From positions 1 through 5,953 of the forward strand of contig JBCDIQ010000355.1 in assembly GCA_039024295.1 (NCBI GenBank): 5,953 nucleotides of DNA. Direction: 5' to 3'. Of this stretch, positions 1 through 5,953 are shown piece by piece. The position numbers and the translations under genes are program-made. Source of the DNA: JBCDIQ01 sp039024295 (lineage in GTDB: Bacteria > Bacteroidota > Bacteroidia > J057). A model generated the notes under the pieces. It made no database searches, had not been told where the DNA came from, and saw nothing but the letters and a program-made list of their open reading frames with translations. How positions within the stretch are numbered: position 1 is the first letter of the stretch; the number at the start of each line of letters is the position of its first letter.

Positions 1-1
1 C

Positions 2-517
2 ACAGAAATGGCTTATTATTTTGATGAAGGTACTACTGACAGACATTCTTTGAACATCAAGTATAATTACCTGAGCTTTGCCTTAGACGAATTCCCAGTT
101 ACCGTTGAGTATATCCACAGAAATTCATTTGGGATAGAAGCAGGCTTTGGATTGATTTTACCTTCCTATTCCTCCAGTATCATTTTAGAATTTGCTGACG
201 AGTCTGAGGTCGTCGACCCAGAGTTAAGTTACAGTATTTGGGTCCAGCCTAAGTACTATTTTGGAGACAGCCCTGTTGGTTCGTTTTATACTGGAGCATT
301 GTATAAGCACAAAGTCTTCAATGAATCCAGTGGCATCACTAATAGGTTCAATGAGGCTTCGGCTGTTATTGGGCTGAGTGCTGTTTTGTGGGATAAACTC
401 ATTTACGAGTTCTTTCTCGGATTTGGGTATCGATTTCCTAATGATATCATGCCAGATAGGTTTTTAACCAGGTATCTACTTCCCGTAGGAGCAAAGATTG
501 GCTATGTGATTTTTTGA
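2..517 (+). CDS. Outer-membrane beta-barrel-like protein, C-terminal part (5' truncated by window edge)
   Basis: The reading frame is open to the left edge of the window (codons for T-E precede the first ATG at position 8), and that ATG is followed by no signal peptide. The visible 169-171 residues are therefore most likely the C-terminal part of a longer exported protein. The sequence alternates polar and hydrophobic/aromatic residues in short stretches separated by turns, for example around VTVEYIHRNSFGIEAGFGL and LIYEFFLGFGYRF. It ends in KIGYVIF, with a terminal phenylalanine, as is usual for the last strand of outer-membrane barrels. No catalytic motif is visible and the specific family is not recognised; DUF3575-like or general porin-fold proteins are possible. 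The gene looks AT-richer than the genes at the right end of the window. It converges on the sigma/anti-sigma operon. No clear terminator of its own follows the TGA at 515-517. The barrel call is fairly secure; the function is unknown. Confidence 0.6.
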   Translation, partial: TEMAYYFDEGTTDRHSLNIKYNYLSFALDEFPVTVEYIHRNSFGIEAGFGLILPSYSSSIILEFADESEVVDPELSYSIWVQPKYYFGDSPVGSFYTGALYKHKVFNESSGITNRFNEASAVIGLSAVLWDKLIYEFFLGFGYRFPNDIMPDRFLTRYLLPVGAKIGYVIF

Positions 518-671
518 TACGAAATTCCCCCTAAAGCTTCCTCAAAAAATACGGGTTTAATCGGTATCGCTGTGGTGTTGATAGTCAATATGGTAGGATA
601 TTGTGTCGTCTATTGTTCTTCTCAGGTTATTTTTCAAAAGTGCATCAATAGCAGAATATAATTTTACAACC

Positions 672-698
672 AAAAAAGCCCACCGAACGGCAGGCTTT
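672..698 (-). terminator. Rho-independent terminator of the sigma/anti-sigma operon
   Basis: Read on the minus strand, AAAGCCTGCC, loop GTTC, GGTGGGCTTT forms a continuous 10-bp stem (eight Watson-Crick pairs plus two G-U wobbles). It is followed by a run of T that extends the stem's TTT to six. It starts 23 nt beyond the anti-sigma stop codon. On the plus strand the two wobble pairs become C-A mismatches and the trailing T run is only three, so the element is directional and serves the minus-strand operon better than the plus-strand gene ending at 517. Confidence 0.85.
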
Positions 699-721
699 CA
701 TATATCTAAAACAATGGGTGT

Positions 722-1219
722 CTAGAGAAAAGATTCGTCAAGGTCGCTTGTACTCTTCAAGCTTTCGATGCCATCACCGATAGAGTTCAACTTATCGTCC
801 ATAGAATCCCAGGGCTCATCGGCCATGTCAAGATTAACTTGCTGAACGATATTGGTCTCAAAAGAGGCTACTTGAGTTTGCTGCAATTGTCCCGGATAAA
901 TCCATGACATCAACATAAACATCAATGCGAGGACTGCAACGCCAATCCCTGTAGAAGCAGGGGCAAAGCCAGAGAAGTGAGATCGCTGAGAAGGACTTTT
1001 TCCCTCTTCTTTAACTGCCTTCATGATAGCATCGCAGGAAAAGCTAGAAGGCTCATAAGTCACAGAAGAGATCTGATCTGAAACATCCTGAAACATTTCA
1101 AACCGATCAAACAATTCCTCATCATCGGTGAGCGCATTTAAAAACGCTTCCGTTTCAGTTGGGTTCAATTCATCGTGGAGGAATCGAATGATGTCTTCAT
1201 CTCTGTACTTTCGCTTCAT
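722..1219 (-). CDS. Probable membrane anti-sigma factor, zinc-less type
   Basis: This 165-residue protein begins 23 nt inside the 3' end of the ECF sigma gene, an arrangement typical of sigma/anti-sigma pairs and suggesting translational coupling. The N-terminal 50 or so residues are acidic and helical (IIRFLHDELNPTETEAFLNAL, then a DDEELFDRFE stretch). This matches the style of cytoplasmic sigma-binding domains in Bacteroidota anti-sigma factors. One hydrophobic segment at about residues 91-108 (GIGVAVLALMFMLMSWIY) would anchor the protein in the inner membrane. About 57 residues follow, probably periplasmic, rich in Asp/Glu/Ser. The HxxxCxxC zinc motif of ZAS-domain anti-sigmas is absent; the only cysteine is C62. 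Role as sigma inhibitor is inferred from position and architecture, since the sequence itself is poorly diagnostic. It could instead be an unrelated small membrane protein. A strong terminator follows directly. Confidence 0.7.
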   Translation of the reverse strand: MKRKYRDEDIIRFLHDELNPTETEAFLNALTDDEELFDRFEMFQDVSDQISSVTYEPSSFSCDAIMKAVKEEGKSPSQRSHFSGFAPASTGIGVAVLALMFMLMSWIYPGQLQQTQVASFETNIVQQVNLDMADEPWDSMDDKLNSIGDGIESLKSTSDLDESFL

Positions 1220-1805
1220 ATCCTTGGGGTACTCCGTTTTCTTGGGCTAATTTTTTCAAATTCAGCAGGGCATAACGCATACGTCCTAAGGCTGTATTGA
1301 TGCTCACATTCGTGATTTCTGCGATTTCCTTGAAGGAAAGATCTGCATAACTTCGCATCACCAGCACTTCGCGTTGCTTATCTGGCAACTGCTGAATCAA
1401 CTCCTTTATATAACGGGTATTCTCCGCTTTTATTATCTGATCCTCGGCACTTCCTTCTACCCGAGATACGGAATTGAAGATGTCGTACTCTTCGTTTTCC
1501 CGTTGAATGGGATTCCTTTGAGTTTTACGGAAATGGTCGATAGCAAGGTTACGCGCAATGCGAACTACCCAAGGTAAAAATTTACCTTCTTCATTGTATT
1601 TGCCAGAACGGATCATGCGAACGACCTTGATCATCACTTCCTGAAACAAGTCTTCTGCAATGCAGCGATCCTTAACAATCAGAAAGATTGTGGTGAATAC
1701 TTTGGACTTGTAACGGTGGAGGAGGATTTCGAAACACTGGTCGTTACCCTGGATGAACCCCTTGATCAGGTCCCGGTCTTGAGAATTACTAAGCGCCTTG
1801 TACAT
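1197..1805 (-). CDS. ECF-type RNA polymerase sigma-70 family sigma factor
   Basis: The 202-residue protein has the standard ECF layout. Region 2 lies at about residues 23-94 and includes the core-binding/-10 recognition helix (AEDLFQEVMIKVVR, 50-63) and FLPWVVRIARNLAIDHFRK (76-94). A charged linker follows at about 95-130. Region 4 lies at about 131-186 (LIQQLPDKQREVLVMRSYADL) with the DNA-binding helix-turn-helix LSFKEIAEITNVSINTALGR (156-175). There is no region 1.1 or 3, and length is normal for the family. It would direct core RNA polymerase to a specific promoter set, with activity held back by the product of the overlapping downstream gene. The ATG at 1805 is the first in-frame ATG after an AT-rich leader; no Shine-Dalgarno sequence is evident, as is normal in Bacteroidota. 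The regulon and inducing signal cannot be read from the sequence. Its divergent position next to uvrA does not by itself show that it controls DNA repair. Confidence 0.95.
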   Translation of the reverse strand: MYKALSNSQDRDLIKGFIQGNDQCFEILLHRYKSKVFTTIFLIVKDRCIAEDLFQEVMIKVVRMIRSGKYNEEGKFLPWVVRIARNLAIDHFRKTQRNPIQRENEEYDIFNSVSRVEGSAEDQIIKAENTRYIKELIQQLPDKQREVLVMRSYADLSFKEIAEITNVSINTALGRMRYALLNLKKLAQENGVPQGYEAKVQR

Positions 1806-1841
1806 GACTGTTATTTGAAAATAAGGGTTAAAGAGACAAGT

Positions 1842-1861
1842 AGAATTTGATCATAAATTCT
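1842..1861. repeat. Perfect 7-bp inverted repeat in the sigma gene leader
   Basis: AGAATTT (1842-1848) and AAATTCT (1855-1861) are exact reverse complements separated by six bases (GATCAT). The centre lies about 46 bp upstream of the sigma start codon, downstream of the predicted minus-strand promoter, so it would be in the transcribed leader. It could be an operator for a dimeric regulator or a weak hairpin in the mRNA. The arms are AT-rich and chance occurrence is possible. Confidence 0.4.
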
Positions 1862-1955
1862 GCTTAAAAATGAAAAAGAGGCGGCTAGGTAGAAATTTAA
1901 GTGTAATAATAAGACGTTGTCGAGACCCTATTTACATCAAAAATAAACACAGATT

Positions 1956-1985
1956 TTTGAATTGTTCTAAACAAATGTAGGTTTC
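1956..1985 (+). promoter_or_regulatory. Candidate Bacteroidota-type promoter for uvrA
   Basis: TTTG (1956-1959), then an 18-bp spacer, then TAGGTTTC (1978-1985), which has one mismatch (final C for G) to TAnnTTTG. Predicted start would be near 1991, giving a leader of about 50 nt. The -7 element shares two bases with the -7 element of the opposing minus-strand promoter. A weaker alternative, CAATTTTG at 2033-2040, is too close to the ATG unless the message is leaderless. Confidence 0.35.
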
Positions 1986-2003
1986 GACGGTCAATTTTGC
2001 AAA
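1972..2003 (-). promoter_or_regulatory. Bacteroidota-type promoter for the sigma/anti-sigma operon
   Basis: On the minus strand, TTTG (2003-2000) is followed after 20 bp by TACATTTG (1979-1972). This is an exact match to the Bacteroidota housekeeping pattern TTTG / TAnnTTTG with normal spacing. Transcription would start near 1966, giving the sigma gene a leader of roughly 160 nt. A second exact -7-like box, TATTTTTG (1945-1938 on the minus strand), lies closer to the gene but has no TTG at correct spacing. The match is seen directly; activity is inferred. Confidence 0.55.
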
Positions 2004-2041
2004 CTCAATTGTGATTTTACTGACATGAAGCGCAATTTTGC
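1992..2041 (+). repeat. 9-bp direct repeat flanking the uvrA start region
   Basis: CAATTTTGC occurs at 1992-2000 and again at 2033-2041, 41 bp apart start to start (about four helical turns). The second copy ends four bases before the uvrA ATG. Each copy also resembles a -7 box (CAATTTTG against TAnnTTTG). It may be a paired binding site, duplicated promoter-like elements, or chance in AT-rich DNA. Confidence 0.3.
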
Positions 2042-2044
2042 CAT

Positions 2045-4804
2045 ATGAGTGATATCCTTATTAAGAATGCAAGGGTTAATAACCTCAAAAACGTTTCGGT
2101 AACCATTAAACGCAATAAATTGGTGGTTATTACAGGGGTGAGTGGTTCTGGTAAATCCTCCCTGGCGTTTGATACGTTATACGCCGAAGGCCAAAGACGT
2201 TACGTAGAAAGCCTAAGTTCTTACGCGCGGCAGTTTTTGGAACGGATGGAAAAACCGGAAGTTGACTATATCCAAGGCATCTCTCCGGCCATGGCCATCC
2301 AGCAAAAGGTGTCCACTTCGAATCCGAGATCTACGGTTGGGACGACCACTGAGATCTATGATTTTCTCAAACTGCTCTTTGCCCGAATCGGCAAAACCTA
2401 TTCTCCTGTTTCAGGAAAACTGGTCACCAGTGACAGTGTCACGGATGTGGTAGACCAGGTCATAGATGCGCCGGATGGGGAGAAGATTTATATCCTGAGT
2501 CCCGTAAAAGTTCGAAGCCGGGGGTACAAAGCAGAATTGGAGCTGAGTCTGCAAAAAGGATTTAGCCGGATTTGGCAGGAGGGGGAAATTGTCCTGATCG
2601 AGGATGTGGTGGAGCAGGAGAACCTGGAAGAGCAAGAAGAATTCTACCTGTTGGTGGACCGATTGGTCATTCGGGATGAAGACCGTCAAAACCAACGCGG
2701 GAGGATTGGGGATAGCGTACAGACTGCCTATCAGGAAGGATTGGGGGAATGCCTGGTGCAGGTTGGTGGAGGGGAGCTGAAACGTTTTTCAGAGAAATTT
2801 GAGGCGGATGGCATCACCTTTGAAAAACCCTCGGTTGATTTCTTCAGCTTTAACAACCCTTATGGAGCTTGCCCTACCTGTGAAGGCTTTGGTCGCGTGC
2901 TGGGGATTGATGAAAAACTGGTGATCCCGGATGAGGGCATGTCCATTTTTGAAGGAGCTGTTGCTCCCTGGCGAGGGGAAGTGATGAGCCAGTACCAAAA
3001 AGAATGGATTGCAGCTGCCCATAAGGTCAATTTCCCTATTCATCGTTCCTATTATGCCTTGACTCGTGAAGAAAAGGATATGCTTTGGGAGGGATTGCCC
3101 GGTGCCATGGGGCTGCATGAGTTCTTCGACTTCATTGGTACCAAGACCCATAAAATTCAGTATCGGGTGATGCTGGCTCGCTACCGAGGGTACACTACCT
3201 GCCCGGATTGTAAGGGAAGTCGCTTACGAAAGGATGCCCAGTATGTAAAAATCGATGGATATGCCATTACGGATTTTTTGTTCAAGCAACTGGATGAACT
3301 GGAGCCGGTAATCAAGGGGCTGAAGCTGGACGACCATGACCAGGCAATTGCCAAGCGACTGCTGGACGAAATCACCCGTAGACTGGGCTACCTGAACAGG
3401 GTGGGGGTAGGCTACCTGACCTTGATTCGAAAAATCAATACCCTCTCAGGTGGAGAAATGCAGCGCATTCGCCTGGCGACTTCCCTTGGAAGTGGCTTGG
3501 TAGGATCGATGTACATTTTAGATGAACCCAGCATTGGGCTTCATTCCCGTGATACTGATCGCTTAATTGAAGTCTTGGAGTCACTCCGCCAACAGGGGAA
3601 TACGGTGATTGTGGTGGAACATGATGAGGCCATCATGAAAAAGGCTGACCAGCTGATTGACATCGGACCCGGAGCCGGTGAACTGGGCGGAGAAGTGATT
3701 TTTACAGGCACCTATAAAACCCTGTTGAAGAAGAACACCCTAACTGCCAGGTACCTCTCTGGAAAAGAGGAAATTCCTGTGCCGACTATTCGCCGGAAGG
3801 TCCCCAATCGCATCAAAATTGAAGGGGCACACATGCACAACCTCAAGGGCGTAAATGTAGAATTTCCCCTTCAGGCACTTACAGTAGTGACCGGGGTAAG
3901 TGGATCTGGGAAGACGACCCTGGTTCAAGAAGTATTGTACCAGTCTCTTCGTCAGCGTACGGAATTTAGCGGAGCCACCCCTCCAAGTATCCGCCATCTG
4001 GGGGGAGATTTGGACTTGGTGAAAAAGGTAGAGATGGTAGACCAAAAGCCTATCGGGCGGTCTGCACGGTCTAACCCGGTGACCTACATCAAAGCATATG
4101 ACAGCATCCGGGAACTGTTTGCGAGTCAACCTGCCAGTAAGATGAATGGCCTCAAACCCGGCCATTTCTCCTTCAACGTAGATGGAGGCCGCTGTGATGA
4201 ATGTAAAGGAGACGGATATGTGGTGGTAGAAATGCAGTTTTTGCCGGACGTGACCTTAGTATGTGAGGTCTGTAATGGGAAGCGTTTCAAGAAAAATGTT
4301 CTGGAGGTCACCTATAAAGGTAAAAATATCTACGAGGTGCTCAACCTGACCCTTCATGAGGCACTTGAGTTTTTTGCTGAGGAAGAAAAAATCCGGGCAA
4401 AGCTGGAAATCCTGGATCGGGTGGGGTTGGGCTACCTGCGAATGGGGCAAAGTACAAGTACCTTATCCGGTGGTGAAGCCCAACGGATGAAATTGGCCTC
4501 TTTCCTGGCGCAAAGTAGCAACCAGAGTAAAGAAACCGTATACATTTTCGATGAGCCTACCACGGGCCTGCATTTTGACGACATCAAAAAGTTGCTGTTG
4601 GCACTCAATGAACTGGTAGAACGTGGCAATACGGTTATCATCATCGAGCACAACCTGGATGTGATCAAGTGTGCCGACTGGATCGTGGACATGGGCCCTG
4701 AAGGGGGAGACAAAGGTGGAGAAGTGGTTTTTCAGGGTCGGCCAGAAGAATTGGTGAATGAGCCTCGATCATATACTGGGAAGTATCTGGTGGAGAAGTT
4801 GTAG
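2045..4804 (+). CDS. uvrA: Excinuclease ABC subunit A (UvrA), nucleotide excision repair
   Basis: The protein of 919 residues is a full-length, class I-like UvrA, the ATPase dimer that finds bulky DNA lesions and loads UvrB in the cytoplasm. Two ABC modules are intact. Module I has Walker A GVSGSGKSS (31-39, K37), signature LSGGEMQRIRLA (467-478; the more usual Ala is Met472) and Walker B YILDEPSIGLH (490-500). Module II has Walker A GVSGSGKTT (617-625, K623), signature LSGGEAQRMKLA (807-818) and Walker B YIFDEPTTGLH (833-843). The C-terminal zinc module is complete: C717-x2-C720-x19-C740-x2-C743. In the N-terminal half, CPTC (276-279) and CPDC (386-389) are present. The CxxC pair that in E. 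coli lies just before FSFNNP is missing here (FEADGITF in its place). The ATG at 2045 gives an N-terminus that aligns with the usual UvrA start; there is no Shine-Dalgarno sequence. The gene is divergent from the sigma operon. No terminator is evident after the TAG. Confidence 0.98.
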   Translation: MSDILIKNARVNNLKNVSVTIKRNKLVVITGVSGSGKSSLAFDTLYAEGQRRYVESLSSYARQFLERMEKPEVDYIQGISPAMAIQQKVSTSNPRSTVGTTTEIYDFLKLLFARIGKTYSPVSGKLVTSDSVTDVVDQVIDAPDGEKIYILSPVKVRSRGYKAELELSLQKGFSRIWQEGEIVLIEDVVEQENLEEQEEFYLLVDRLVIRDEDRQNQRGRIGDSVQTAYQEGLGECLVQVGGGELKRFSEKFEADGITFEKPSVDFFSFNNPYGACPTCEGFGRVLGIDEKLVIPDEGMSIFEGAVAPWRGEVMSQYQKEWIAAAHKVNFPIHRSYYALTREEKDMLWEGLPGAMGLHEFFDFIGTKTHKIQYRVMLARYRGYTTCPDCKGSRLRKDAQYVKIDGYAITDFLFKQLDELEPVIKGLKLDDHDQAIAKRLLDEITRRLGYLNRVGVGYLTLIRKINTLSGGEMQRIRLATSLGSGLVGSMYILDEPSIGLHSRDTDRLIEVLESLRQQGNTVIVVEHDEAIMKKADQLIDIGPGAGELGGEVIFTGTYKTLLKKNTLTARYLSGKEEIPVPTIRRKVPNRIKIEGAHMHNLKGVNVEFPLQALTVVTGVSGSGKTTLVQEVLYQSLRQRTEFSGATPPSIRHLGGDLDLVKKVEMVDQKPIGRSARSNPVTYIKAYDSIRELFASQPASKMNGLKPGHFSFNVDGGRCDECKGDGYVVVEMQFLPDVTLVCEVCNGKRFKKNVLEVTYKGKNIYEVLNLTLHEALEFFAEEEKIRAKLEILDRVGLGYLRMGQSTSTLSGGEAQRMKLASFLAQSSNQSKETVYIFDEPTTGLHFDDIKKLLLALNELVERGNTVIIIEHNLDVIKCADWIVDMGPEGGDKGGEVVFQGRPEELVNEPRSYTGKYLVEKL

Positions 4805-4917
4805 GCTGAGGTTTGTGGAAGGGGTAAAATTAGAATGGTAAACGCCACAAGGTTTCTGATGTGAGTTTTGACAAAGCCCCGGCATCTTTCTAACTTACTT
4901 CCCTCCATTACGACCTC

Positions 4918-5769
4918 ATGAAACAGCTTTACTTTTTGCTGGCCTTATTGCTGGGCTTCCCGCTGCAGCATTTCGCCGGCAATGATCCCAACCCTGCCGT
5001 CGGGGCGAGGGCCATTAGCCTGGGATATGCATACACTGGAATAAGAGGGGACTTCTGGACCATCTTTCATAACCCTGCCGGAATGGTGGGAACGCCGGGC
5101 GTAAGTGTTGGGGCCTATTACGAACGGCGATTTGGCCTACGAGAACTGACCTATGGAAGCGCCGGAGCAGTAATTCCATTCATGGGAAAGCATTACGGCG
5201 GCATTGAAATGGGCAGCTTCGGATTTGATGCCTACCGGGAAAGCCGGATTGCCCTGGGCTATGCCACAGAGCTGCTAGACCGCGTAGCCATTGGGGTAAA
5301 GGCGCATTACAACAACCTCAACATCCAGAATTACGGCAGCACCAACAGCATTTTTGCCAGCATCGGCATAAATACCAAGGTTACAGAAGAGCTGCACCTA
5401 GGATTTTCAGTTTACAACGCCAACCGGGCACGGCTCCAAACTGAATCTGGAGAAGAGAATATTCCAACGGTTATCACCGCAGGGCTGGCCTATCAGCCGA
5501 ATGAAAAATTCCTCATTGTCTCAGATGTACAGAAGGATGTAGACCATCCCGTTTCCTTTCGCTTTGGCACCGAGTATAAATTATTGCCCTATCTGGCGGC
5601 CCGGATCGGGGTGAGCACAGAACCCTTGAGTTGGAATGCTGGGCTAGGCGTCAATTGGGAGGATTTCTACTTTGATTTTGCCTTTGGATTTCACGAACGA
5701 CTCGGATATTCCCCTCATGTTTCGTTGAGCTACAATTTTGGAACACCCGAAACGCCTGCCGGATCATGA
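4918..5769 (+). CDS. PorV/PorQ-like outer-membrane beta-barrel protein
   Basis: The 283-residue protein starts with a signal peptide (MKQLYFLLALLLGFPLQHFA, cleavage likely after A20). The mature N-terminus carries the pattern GARAISLGYAYTGIRGDFWT followed by IFHNPAGM (29-56). This closely resembles the plug/first-strand motif of PorV/PorQ and FadL-like barrels (GAR..GxGxAY....D....NPAG). The rest is a chain of amphipathic strands, e.g. VSVGAYYERR, RVAIGVKAHYN, PVSFRFGTEYK and YFDFAFGFHERL. The last strand (HVSLSYNF, 267-274) is followed by a nine-residue Gly/Pro/Thr tail. It should sit in the outer membrane; cargo or partner is unknown. PorV and PorQ themselves act in type IX secretion, but this protein is short for them and should not be equated with either. 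Its stop overlaps the next start (ATGA), so the two proteins are probably made together. It lies 113 bp after uvrA with no clear terminator or strong promoter in between. Confidence 0.75.
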   Translation: MKQLYFLLALLLGFPLQHFAGNDPNPAVGARAISLGYAYTGIRGDFWTIFHNPAGMVGTPGVSVGAYYERRFGLRELTYGSAGAVIPFMGKHYGGIEMGSFGFDAYRESRIALGYATELLDRVAIGVKAHYNNLNIQNYGSTNSIFASIGINTKVTEELHLGFSVYNANRARLQTESGEENIPTVITAGLAYQPNEKFLIVSDVQKDVDHPVSFRFGTEYKLLPYLAARIGVSTEPLSWNAGLGVNWEDFYFDFAFGFHERLGYSPHVSLSYNFGTPETPAGS

Positions 5770-5953
5770 AGCGGTTAATCGGTACCTTGCTGTTCGTATG
5801 CTATTGCCTTCAGGGGTTTGGCCAGATAGAAGATACCCTGGTTACGCCCTATGATGATGCCTTAGACCAAATTATCGAGGATGCTGTCAGCAATACCGAA
5901 ACAGAAGATCAGGTTGATTTTACCATCATCACGGATTACCTGAATGATTTACG
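5766..5953 (+). CDS. Exported protein, N-terminal part; probable large helix-hairpin-helix family protein (truncated by window edge)
   Basis: The ATG at 5766 overlaps the stop of the preceding barrel gene in an ATGA junction, and the frame stays open to the right edge (62 complete codons). The start MKRLIGTLLFVCYCLQGFGQ is a signal peptide with the Bacteroidota-style end just before or after Gln20. There is no convincing lipobox, although two cysteines (C12, C14) lie in the hydrophobic core. The next residues are very acidic (DDALDQIIEDAVSN, then DFTIITDYLNDL). From memory, this resembles the N-terminus of large Bacteroidota exported proteins that later carry helix-hairpin-helix (ComEA-like) repeats after an N-L-N-x-A motif. 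That motif would lie just outside the window, so the family call is an inference. The presence of a translationally coupled exported protein is well supported. Confidence 0.6.
   Translation, partial: MKRLIGTLLFVCYCLQGFGQIEDTLVTPYDDALDQIIEDAVSNTETEDQVDFTIITDYLNDL

Noticed and set aside
8..10. ATG at position 8 as the true start of the left-hand gene
   Set aside because: The frame is open upstream to the window edge and the protein from this ATG lacks the signal peptide that an outer-membrane barrel needs, so a start outside the window is more likely.
592..663. 23-codon plus-strand ORF in the 518-721 gap
   Set aside because: Too short, no ribosome-binding or promoter signal, no recognisable peptide features; chance occurrence is expected in a gap of this size.
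1374..1577. 67-codon plus-strand ORF
   Set aside because: It lies wholly antisense inside the sigma factor gene, shows no recognisable domain, and is best explained as a shadow of the real coding frame.
2411..4713. Several minus-strand ORFs of 61-141 codons, plus one plus-strand ORF at 2262-2453
   Set aside because: All lie inside the intact uvrA gene in other frames; their compositions (Ser/Pro/His-rich, no domains) are typical of shadow frames.
4813..4850. Inverted repeat TTGTGG/CCACAA after uvrA
   Set aside because: Only six base pairs with a 26-nt loop and no T run, so not a credible terminator.
4863..4870. GAGTTTTG as a -7 box for the barrel gene
   Set aside because: One mismatch at an important position and no TTG at 17-23 bp upstream; too weak to call a promoter.

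Overview
The window looks like Bacteroidota chromosomal DNA, probably from a Cytophagia/Saprospiria-type lineage. Three things point there. Starts lack Shine-Dalgarno sequences. The intergenic promoter candidates match the Bacteroidota -33/-7 pattern (TTTG, then TAnnTTTG). The proteins (ECF sigma plus zinc-less membrane anti-sigma, PorV/PorQ-like barrel, exported helix-hairpin-helix-type protein) have the flavour of that phylum. Lineage is inferred from protein style only; no search was run.

Layout from left to right. (1) At 2-517 (+) is the C-terminal part of an outer-membrane beta-barrel-like protein; its N-terminus lies outside the window. (2) A short convergent gap (518-721) contains a strong terminator that works for the minus strand. 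(3) On the minus strand is a two-gene operon with an ECF sigma factor (1805-1197) and its probable membrane anti-sigma factor (1219-722), overlapping by 23 nt. (4) A 239-bp divergent intergenic region (1806-2044) holds overlapping, opposed promoter candidates, a perfect 7-bp inverted repeat and a 9-bp direct repeat. (5) A complete uvrA (2045-4804, +) encodes the damage-recognition ATPase of nucleotide excision repair. (6) After a 113-bp gap comes a complete PorV/PorQ-like outer-membrane barrel protein (4918-5769, +). It is coupled by an ATGA overlap to the start of a second exported protein (5766 onward), which runs off the right edge and resembles the N-terminus of large Bacteroidota exported helix-hairpin-helix proteins.

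Functionally this is mostly a conserved housekeeping neighbourhood: DNA repair, an envelope- or stress-type sigma/anti-sigma switch, and envelope proteins. No mobile element, CRISPR array, tRNA or rRNA was seen. The points most worth a second look are the head-on promoter architecture between the sigma operon and uvrA, the loss of one CxxC zinc-ligand pair in UvrA, and the translationally coupled barrel/exported-protein pair at the right edge. The leftmost gene is visibly more AT-rich than the two rightmost genes (sampled 60-base stretches gave roughly 37-42% versus 57% GC), while uvrA looks intermediate.
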